Source: Flavobacteriaceae bacterium TMED68
GTDB lineage: Bacteria > Bacteroidota > Bacteroidia > Flavobacteriales > Flavobacteriaceae
Direction of reading: 5' to 3'
NCBI GenBank assembly: GCA_002167525.1
Contig: NHDV01000024.1
Location: forward strand, 58,924-64,753
Length of the DNA: 5,830 bases
The position numbers were made by a program, and so were the translations under genes. Positions 1 through 5,830 of this stretch are shown one piece after another. Under the pieces are notes generated by a model. It searched no databases. It was not told the origin of the DNA and saw only the letters and a program-made list of their open reading frames with translations. Each line of letters begins with the position of its first letter. Position 1 is the first letter of the stretch.

Positions 1-2313
1 GCTCCAACCGGAAGTGGAAAAACCTTTGCAATATGGGGTGGTGTTATCGAAGAATCATTAAAAGTGAAAAAACATAAAATCGGTATTCAAGCAATATGGA
101 TAACTCCTTTACGTGCATTAGCCGTAGAGATTCAGAAAGCAATACAAATAATGACAAATGATTTAAACCCTGAATTAAAAATTGCTTTACGCACTGGTGA
201 TACATCACAAAGTGAAAGAGGGAATCAGAAACGAAAACCCTCTTTTGGTCTTGTTACAACACCGGAGAGTTTGCATCTATTAATAAGTACTAAAGATCAC
301 CAAAAAACGCTCCAGAATCTCAAAGTAATTGTAATAGATGAATGGCACGAACTTCTGGGAACAAAAAGAGGTGTTCAAATTGAATTAGCTATTGCATACT
401 TAAAGTCTTTTGTTCCTAATCTTAAAGTTTGGGGTATATCAGCCACAATTGGAAATAAAGATTTAGCTAGTAAAATTTTATTGGGATCTTCAAAAGCTTT
501 TGTAACAGTAAATGCAGAATTCAAAAAAAAAATAGAAGTTGAATCAATTTTACCAAAAAATATGGAAAGATTCCCTTGGCGTGGTCACCTAGGAATTCAT
601 CTTTTATCTCATGTACTAGAAATAGTTAAAAAAAATAAAACTACACTAATATTTACAAATACACGTGCTCAATGTGAAATATGGTATCATCATCTTCTAG
701 ATGGAAATCCAAAGCTTGCTGGGGATATTGCAATGCATCATGGCAGCATTGATAAAAAAATTCGATTATGGGTAGAAGACTCCCTTAGAAAAGAAAATCT
801 TAAAGTAGTAGTTTGTACTTCAAGTTTAGATTTAGGTGTTGATTTTTCACCAGTAGAAAATTGTATACAAATAGGAAGTCCAAAAGGAGTAGGTCGATTT
901 ATTCAGAGAGCAGGTAGAAGTGGACACCAGCCAAAAGCAAAAAGCAAAATTTATTTTCTTCCAACTCATGCTATGGAGCTAATCGAGTCCTTAGCCTTAC
1001 AAAGAGGAATCGAAAAACATCAAATAGAAGATCGCCTTCCTTATCTTAATAGTTATGATGTACTTTTTCAATTTTTGATGACACTGGCTGTTGGAAGTGG
1101 CTTTGATGAAAAGGACTTGTTCCCTGTTATTCAACAAACATTTTGTTTTCAAACTATTAAAAAAGAACAATGGCAGTGGATGTTAAATTTTTTGGTTAAA
1201 GGAAGCCAAACTTTAGAACATTATGACGAGTATAAAAAAGTAACAATTCTGGAAAATGGAATCTATAAAGTAATAAACAAGGGAATAATAATGCGCCACC
1301 GCCTTTCAATCGGGACAATAGTGGGTGACGCTACATTGAAAGTTAGGTACCAAAAAGGAGGTTATTTAGGATCTGTTGAAGAATGGTTTATATCAAAACT
1401 AATCCCTGGAGACATATTTACTTTCTCTGGTCGTAACTTGGAATTAATTAGAATTCGTAACATGGAAGTAATTGTGCGTAAATCCAAATCTAAAAAAACT
1501 AGGATCCCTTCTTGGATGGGAGGTCGTATGAGCTTCAGTGCTCATCTTAGTGATTTACTCAAAAACGTACTTTATAAAAAAACCAGTAAAAAGAGTCCAG
1601 AATTTAGGGCATTAATTCCCATTTTTGATCAACAAAAAAAGGAATCAATTATACCAAAACCTAATGAATTTTTAATTGAGCGGTTTGAAACTAAAGAAGG
1701 ATTTCATACAATATTCTATCCATTTGAGGGATATGCTATTCATGAAGTTATGGCAAGCCTTTTAGCCTACCGAATTAGCCTTTTAAAACCGATTAGTTTT
1801 AGCATGTCATTTAACGATTATGGATTTGAGCTTTTATCAGATCAAGTTTTTTCAAAAGACGACTTTCTAGATAATAATTTACTAACAAAAGACCATTTAA
1901 ACGACGATCTTGAGAAGAGTATAAATATATCCGAGATGTCTAGACGTCGCTTCAGGGATATAGCTGTTATTTCTGGGTTAGTATTTCAAGGTTTTCCTGA
2001 TAAACCTATTAAAAGTAAACATCTACAAAGTGGATCTCAACTTTTTTACAATGTTTTCAAAGATTACGAACCTGATAATTTATTGTACCAACAAGCTATT
2101 GAAGAAACTTTTGAACATGGTATGGAACGTGGTCGAATGACAAAGGTGTTTGAAAATATTAAAAATCAATCAATCGTGTGGAGGGATTGCAGTCAACCTA
2201 CACCATTTTCGTTTCCTATAATTACAGATCGAATAAGAACTAAACTATCTTCTGAGAGTGTAGAGGATCGTATTAGAAAAATGTCTCTCCAACTCGAAAA
2301 GGGTATGACATGA
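1..2313 (+). CDS. Ligase-associated DNA damage response DEXH-box helicase (Lhr-like), 5'-truncated
   Basis: This is an ATP-dependent superfamily 2 helicase of the Lhr-core type that works in a repair cassette with a DNA ligase, an exonuclease and PdeM; relatives translocate on single-stranded DNA 3' to 5'. The frame is open from base 1, and its first codons encode motif I (APTGSGKT). The GTG at 64 is therefore internal, and the true start lies upstream by an estimated 40-50 residues. Counting from the first codon, 770 residues are visible: motif II DEWHEL at 113-118, motif III SATIGN at 147-152, motif IV TLIFTNTR at 215-222, motif V CTSSLDLGVDF at 272-282 and motif VI QRAGRSGH at 302-309. The Lhr winged-helix and beta-barrel region follows, with W..GGRM near 505-510. 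The C-terminal family signatures are FYPFEGYAIHE (572-582) and PTPFSFP (733-739). These C-terminal motifs separate it from long Lhr and RecQ-like helicases. No internal stop or frameshift is seen. Its TGA overlaps the pdeM ATG, which indicates an operon. The family call is firm; the role in this organism is inferred. Confidence 0.95.
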   Translation, partial: APTGSGKTFAIWGGVIEESLKVKKHKIGIQAIWITPLRALAVEIQKAIQIMTNDLNPELKIALRTGDTSQSERGNQKRKPSFGLVTTPESLHLLISTKDHQKTLQNLKVIVIDEWHELLGTKRGVQIELAIAYLKSFVPNLKVWGISATIGNKDLASKILLGSSKAFVTVNAEFKKKIEVESILPKNMERFPWRGHLGIHLLSHVLEIVKKNKTTLIFTNTRAQCEIWYHHLLDGNPKLAGDIAMHHGSIDKKIRLWVEDSLRKENLKVVVCTSSLDLGVDFSPVENCIQIGSPKGVGRFIQRAGRSGHQPKAKSKIYFLPTHAMELIESLALQRGIEKHQIEDRLPYLNSYDVLFQFLMTLAVGSGFDEKDLFPVIQQTFCFQTIKKEQWQWMLNFLVKGSQTLEHYDEYKKVTILENGIYKVINKGIIMRHRLSIGTIVGDATLKVRYQKGGYLGSVEEWFISKLIPGDIFTFSGRNLELIRIRNMEVIVRKSKSKKTRIPSWMGGRMSFSAHLSDLLKNVLYKKTSKKSPEFRALIPIFDQQKKESIIPKPNEFLIERFETKEGFHTIFYPFEGYAIHEVMASLLAYRISLLKPISFSMSFNDYGFELLSDQVFSKDDFLDNNLLTKDHLNDDLEKSINISEMSRRRFRDIAVISGLVFQGFPDKPIKSKHLQSGSQLFYNVFKDYEPDNLLYQQAIEETFEHGMERGRMTKVFENIKNQSIVWRDCSQPTPFSFPIITDRIRTKLSSESVEDRIRKMSLQLEKGMT
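2310..2313 (+). other. ATGA stop/start overlap coupling the helicase and pdeM
   Basis: The pdeM ATG (2310-2312) overlaps the helicase TGA (2311-2313). This arrangement is a common sign of translational coupling, where the ribosome ending the upstream gene re-initiates at once. It fits the idea that the two proteins are made in linked amounts. The overlap is read directly; the coupling is inferred. Confidence 0.8.
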
Positions 2314-2942
2314 GCTTAATTAAAATTAATAACCATAATTTCGTTTTGCACCCTACTGGAGCAATTTTTTGGGAAGAGAAAAAAACACTTTTTTTAGCAG
2401 ATATTCACCTAGGAAAAGTTGCTCATTTTAGGAAAAATGGGATTGCTGTACCAAGAAAAGCAGAAGGTCTGTTCTACGAAAAGATTACAAAACTGTTAAA
2501 AGATTTTACTGCCACCCGTATTATTTTTTTAGGTGATCTTTTCCATAGTGAGCAAAACAATGAATGGTACTTATTCGAATCATGGGTTAAAAAGCAAAAT
2601 CTTGAAATAATTTTAATTGAAGGTAATCATGACATTATCCCTAAATTAAAATACAACTTAATAAACATAAAAATTTTAGAAAATTTAACTGAAGACGACT
2701 TTTATTTTACTCACCTTCCAATTCATAAGAAAGATTACTTTGTTTTTTGTGGACATATCCACCCAGGAGTAAAACTCAAAGGTTCTGGTTTACAGCAGTT
2801 GAAAATGCCATGTTTTTTCAAGTCAAAAGATCAGTTAATACTTCCAGCTTTTGGCGGATTTACTGGACTACACATATTGTCACCAACTAAAGGTGTCAAA
2901 GTTTACATAACAACAGGAAAAGAAGTGATGGAAATGTCTTGA
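2310..2942 (+). CDS. pdeM: Ligase-associated DNA damage response endonuclease PdeM (calcineurin-like metallophosphoesterase)
   Basis: This is a cytoplasmic binuclear metallophosphoesterase. The characterised Pseudomonas putida homologue (MPE), from a comparable repair cluster, is a manganese-dependent single-stranded DNA endonuclease. The 210 residues match the usual family length. All metal-site motifs are present: ADIHLGK (D31, H33), GDLFHSE (D76, H79), EGNHD (N106, H107), THLP (H135) and CGHIHPG (H149, H151). The family-typical tail PAFGGFTG lies near residues 179-186. There is no signal peptide or membrane segment. The ATG shares four bases (ATGA) with the helicase stop, so translation is probably coupled. 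A purine-rich AAAAGGG at 2297-2303 sits six bases upstream and may help initiation. The family lets cytoplasmic helicase and nuclease act on the same damaged DNA, but the exact substrate here is unknown. The general calcineurin fold also covers UDP-diacylglucosamine hydrolases and SbcD, but the cassette context and tail motif favour PdeM. Confidence 0.94.
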   Translation: MSLIKINNHNFVLHPTGAIFWEEKKTLFLADIHLGKVAHFRKNGIAVPRKAEGLFYEKITKLLKDFTATRIIFLGDLFHSEQNNEWYLFESWVKKQNLEIILIEGNHDIIPKLKYNLINIKILENLTEDDFYFTHLPIHKKDYFVFCGHIHPGVKLKGSGLQQLKMPCFFKSKDQLILPAFGGFTGLHILSPTKGVKVYITTGKEVMEMS

Positions 2943-2966
2943 TTAAAATCTAAGAAATTATCTTTG
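2939..2966 (+). promoter_or_regulatory. Candidate Bacteroidota-type promoter at the pdeM-mfd junction
   Basis: TATCTTTG at 2959-2966 matches the Bacteroidota -7 consensus TAnnTTTG exactly. A TTG at 2939-2941 lies 17 bases upstream, at the short end of the spacing reported for the -33 TTG element. If active, it would give mfd its own promoter inside the operon, with transcription beginning roughly 2970-2976. That is after the TTG at 2964, so a transcript from here would need a later start codon such as TTG 2985. In such AT-rich DNA an eight-base match of this kind is expected a few times per strand in a window this size, so the placement, more than the match, is the argument. Confidence 0.3.
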
Positions 2967-5830
2967 GTAAAAAAAATCAACTCATTGCTAGATAAGTTTG
3001 ATAAGTTAGAGTCACAGGAGAAATTGAAAGTAGCTTTTTCAGCAAATCATTGTACTCATGTTAAAGGACTAGTAGGGTCTGGATTATCATTTAGAATAGC
3101 AGCAGCTTTCAAAAATTTAAATCAATCTATTTTATTTGTTCATGATAGTCCAGAGAAGGCTGCTTACTTTTTAAATGATTTTGAATATCTCGTTGGTTCT
3201 TCCAGGGTTAATTATTTCCCTTCAAGTTTTAGACAGCCCTATGCCCCTGAAACCACTGACAATTCAAATATACTGTTAAGATCTGAAGCCTTAAAAAAAC
3301 TCAACAGTTCAAATAAAGAAAGAATAATTGTAACCTACACCCAAGCCATTTTTGAGAAGATTATTTCACAAAAAAATTTAAAAAAAATTTCTTTAAAGCT
3401 TAAAAAAAATAAAAATTTCCCATTTGGGATTCTTAATGAACGTCTTTTTGAAATGGGATTTAATCGTGTAGATTTTGTAAGTAGTCCTGGAGAATTTGCA
3501 GTGAGAGGTGGAATAATTGATGTTTTTTCTTTTGCTTACCAACATCCGTATAGAATTGAGTTTTTTGATGAAACAATAGAACGTTTATCCTGTTTTAATG
3601 TTGTCTCGCAAAGATCCATTTCAAATTTTGAAGAAGTTGAGTTACTTCCAAATATTTCAGCCCATCATAATACAGACGAACGTAAAATTTTTACTTCTTT
3701 TTTCAGTGATAATACTTGTTTTATTTATTCGGATTTTGATAAGATAATGTCTGAATTAGATAAAATGTATAAAAATGTAAATGGTGTTTACGATAAGATT
3801 AAGACAAACAAAAATTATCCCCCCGAAAATTTATTTGTTAATTCCACTGATTGGATAAAAAGTTGTCAAAAAAAATCAATTATTGTTCTCGAAAAAACAG
3901 ATAAGTTAAAAGCCTATAGAGAGATTTTTATTAAACAGTCACCACAACCCTCCTTCAACAAAAAATTTGATTTAGTGGTTAATCACTTAAATGAAAATAA
4001 AAAAAGAGGCTACACTAATACTATTTTTTGTAGCAATGAAAATCAAGCAAAAAGATTTCGTGACATTTTTGAAGAAATGAAAAAAACAGTTCATTATAAT
4101 ATAAGCGTAAATGTAATTTTTGAAGGATTTGAAGATTTAGAGGCCAAATGGTGTTGTTTCACTGATCACCAAATTTTTGAGCGCTATCATAAATATAGAC
4201 TTAAATCTGATCTTAGAAAAAAAAATACTTTGAGCCTTAAAGAGTTAACACAGATGGATGTTGGTGATTATGTGACTCACATAGATCACGGGATTGGAAC
4301 TTTTGGTGGATTGCAATATATAGACGTAGAGGGAAAATTACAAGAGTCTATCAAACTGATTTATGCAGATAGAGATGTTCTTTATTTAAGTGTTCACTCT
4401 CTTCATAAAATAAGCCGATATGCAGGAAAAGATGGTAAAGTCCCAAAAATTTATAAGCTTGGATCTAAGGCATGGAAAGCATTAAAACAAAAGACAAAGA
4501 AAAGGGTAAAGGAAATTGCATTTGATCTTATTGAACTATACGCTAAAAGGAAGCAAAAAATCGGTTTTTCCTACAATCCAGACAGCTATTTACAATGGGA
4601 ATTGGAATCCTCTTTTTTATTTGAGGATACACCTGACCAAGAAAAAGCTACAAAAGCCATAAAAAGGGATATGGAATTAAATATCCCCATGGATCGACTT
4701 GTATGTGGAGATGTAGGGTTTGGAAAAACAGAAGTTGCTATAAGAGCGGCTTTTAAGGCTGTAGATAATAGTAAACAGGTTGTAGTCTTAGTTCCTACAA
4801 CTATCTTAGCCTTCCAACATTTTAAAACATTTTCAAAAAGATTAGAGGAATTTCCAGTTAAGGTGGACTATCTAAATCGTTTTCGATCTACAAAAGATAA
4901 AACGAAAATTTTAAATGATTTGAGCTTAGGAAAAATTGATATTTTGATTGGAACTCATCAATTGGTAAACAAGAAAATTTTATTTAAAGATTTGGGTCTC
5001 TTAATTGTAGATGAGGAACAAAAATTTGGAGTTGCAGTTAAAGAAAAAATAAGATCAATAAAAGAAAATATTGATGTGTTAACTTTAACAGCTACTCCAA
5101 TTCCTAGAACACTTCAGTTTAGTTTAATGTCGGCTCGTGATTTATCTGTTATTAATACACCTCCACCAAACCGATATCCAATAGAAAGTGAAATTATTCG
5201 TTTTAATTCGAATTTAATAAAAGATGCCATTCTTTATGAGCTTCAAAGAAAAGGGCAAGTATTTTTTATTCATAATCGAGTTGAAAATATCGTGGAAGTT
5301 TCAAGCTTGTTGCAGCAACTTGTTCCAGATGCAAGAATTGCAGTTGGCCACGGTAGAATGGAAGGTAGAAAACTAGAAGAAGTTTTGTTAAACTTTATGA
5401 ATGGTAATTACGATATCCTTGTAGCTACAACAATAATTGAAAATGGGTTAGATGTTCCAAATGCAAATACAATGTTTATAAATAATTCACATAATTTTGG
5501 ACTTAGTGATTTACATCAAATGAGAGGGAGAGTTGGCAGAAGTAACAAAAAAGCCTTTTGCTATTTCATAACCCCTCCATTATCTTCTATGAGCTCAGAC
5601 TCACAAAAAAGAATTAAAACTGTAGAACAATTTTCAAACCTTGGCTCTGGGATTCAAATTGCTATGAAAGATCTAGAAATAAGGGGGGCTGGAGATCTAT
5701 TGGGAGGTGAACAAAGTGGTTTCATTAATGAGATGGGGTTTGATACTTATCAAAAAATCTTACAACAAGCAATTGAAGAATTAAAAGAAAATGAATTTAA
5801 TTCTGTTTATTCAAATGATGTAAATGATAA
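2964..5830 (+). CDS. mfd: Transcription-repair coupling factor Mfd, 3'-truncated
   Basis: Mfd is an ATP-driven double-stranded DNA translocase that pushes stalled RNA polymerase off a lesion and recruits UvrA for nucleotide excision repair. Taking TTG at 2964 as residue 1, 955 residues are visible. The family runs to roughly 1,100 or more, so about 150 C-terminal residues (domain D7) are missing. In order: UvrB-like D1 with the degenerate Walker A GLVGSGLS (35-42); the UvrA-contact region with GEFAVRGGIIDVF (176-188); a divergent Lys/Asn-rich stretch (about 230-415); the RNA polymerase-interacting domain starting at GDYVTHIDHGIG (434-445); the linker helix with VKEIAFDLIELYAKRK (515-530); Walker A GDVGFGKTE (582-590); DEEQ (683-686); LTATPIPRT (708-716); QMRGRVGRS (852-860); and the TRG-type motif RGAGDLLGGEQSG (907-919). 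I translated the whole frame and found no stop or frameshift. The start is uncertain: the frame is closed by the pdeM TGA at 2940, and no ATG occurs before 3456, deep in a conserved domain. TTG at 2964, 2985 or 3024 are the candidates; 2964 best fits the family N-terminal length. Confidence 0.96.
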   Translation, partial: MVKKINSLLDKFDKLESQEKLKVAFSANHCTHVKGLVGSGLSFRIAAAFKNLNQSILFVHDSPEKAAYFLNDFEYLVGSSRVNYFPSSFRQPYAPETTDNSNILLRSEALKKLNSSNKERIIVTYTQAIFEKIISQKNLKKISLKLKKNKNFPFGILNERLFEMGFNRVDFVSSPGEFAVRGGIIDVFSFAYQHPYRIEFFDETIERLSCFNVVSQRSISNFEEVELLPNISAHHNTDERKIFTSFFSDNTCFIYSDFDKIMSELDKMYKNVNGVYDKIKTNKNYPPENLFVNSTDWIKSCQKKSIIVLEKTDKLKAYREIFIKQSPQPSFNKKFDLVVNHLNENKKRGYTNTIFCSNENQAKRFRDIFEEMKKTVHYNISVNVIFEGFEDLEAKWCCFTDHQIFERYHKYRLKSDLRKKNTLSLKELTQMDVGDYVTHIDHGIGTFGGLQYIDVEGKLQESIKLIYADRDVLYLSVHSLHKISRYAGKDGKVPKIYKLGSKAWKALKQKTKKRVKEIAFDLIELYAKRKQKIGFSYNPDSYLQWELESSFLFEDTPDQEKATKAIKRDMELNIPMDRLVCGDVGFGKTEVAIRAAFKAVDNSKQVVVLVPTTILAFQHFKTFSKRLEEFPVKVDYLNRFRSTKDKTKILNDLSLGKIDILIGTHQLVNKKILFKDLGLLIVDEEQKFGVAVKEKIRSIKENIDVLTLTATPIPRTLQFSLMSARDLSVINTPPPNRYPIESEIIRFNSNLIKDAILYELQRKGQVFFIHNRVENIVEVSSLLQQLVPDARIAVGHGRMEGRKLEEVLLNFMNGNYDILVATTIIENGLDVPNANTMFINNSHNFGLSDLHQMRGRVGRSNKKAFCYFITPPLSSMSSDSQKRIKTVEQFSNLGSGIQIAMKDLEIRGAGDLLGGEQSGFINEMGFDTYQKILQQAIEELKENEFNSVYSNDVND

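Noticed and set aside
64..66. GTG as the start codon of the helicase
   Set aside because: The frame is open back to base 1, and the 21 codons before it encode the helicase motif I APTGSGKT, which is essential to the family. The gene begins before the window.
337..354. DEWHEL in place of a classic DEAH or DEVH box
   Set aside because: Tryptophan at this position is, to my knowledge, usual for ligase-associated Lhr-like helicases, so it supports the family call and is not an anomaly.
2311..2319. TGA recoded as a sense codon (TGA GCT TAA after the helicase)
   Set aside because: Tryptophan is encoded by TGG throughout, no conserved position uses TGA, and both TGA stops fall at the expected family C-termini.
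2943..2963. Terminator or regulatory RNA between pdeM and mfd
   Set aside because: The gap is only about 21 bases and contains no inverted repeat followed by a T run, so a hairpin terminator or riboswitch does not fit.
3066..3089. Broken Walker A in the N-terminal domain of Mfd (GLVGSGLS, no lysine)
   Set aside because: The UvrB-like domain of Mfd proteins is generally degenerate and does not hydrolyse ATP. The functional Walker A is intact at 4707-4733.

Overview
The window is a compact, single-strand stretch of bacterial chromosome from an AT-rich genome (roughly two-thirds A+T by eye). It carries three DNA-repair genes, all on the + strand. Both edges cut genes: the first gene enters already open at base 1 and the third runs off the end at base 5830. 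The protein sequences point to the Bacteroidota, most likely a low-GC member of the Flavobacteriia or Cytophagia. The best evidence is the Mfd C-terminal half, which has the wording typical of that phylum (INNSHNFGLSDLHQM, then RGAGDLLGGEQSGF). Supporting points are the lack of strong Shine-Dalgarno sequences and a candidate TAnnTTTG promoter element. TGA is an ordinary stop here, since tryptophans are encoded by TGG throughout.

Layout: 1-2313 is the 5'-truncated ligase-associated DEXH-box (Lhr-like) helicase. 2310-2942 is the complete gene for its partner metallophosphoesterase PdeM, which overlaps the helicase stop in an ATGA junction. About 2964-5830 is the 3'-truncated mfd gene for the transcription-repair coupling factor, starting some 21 bases after the pdeM stop. 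There is no intergenic space above about 21 bases and no terminator-like hairpin between genes, so the three are probably co-transcribed. No RNA gene, mobile element, CRISPR array or long repeat is visible.

Functionally, the helicase and PdeM belong to a known four-part cassette whose other members are an ATP-dependent DNA ligase and a beta-lactamase-fold exonuclease. Those two would lie upstream of this window if present. Mfd removes RNA polymerase stalled at lesions and recruits UvrA. A nuclease-helicase-ligase module directly followed by Mfd suggests a combined DNA-damage operon, but this is inference from adjacency. The most interesting spot is the pdeM-mfd junction. There mfd lacks any plausible ATG start, reads in the same frame as pdeM across a single TGA, and has a promoter-like element overlapping its best start codon. 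I see no clearly new system; the rest is conserved repair machinery.
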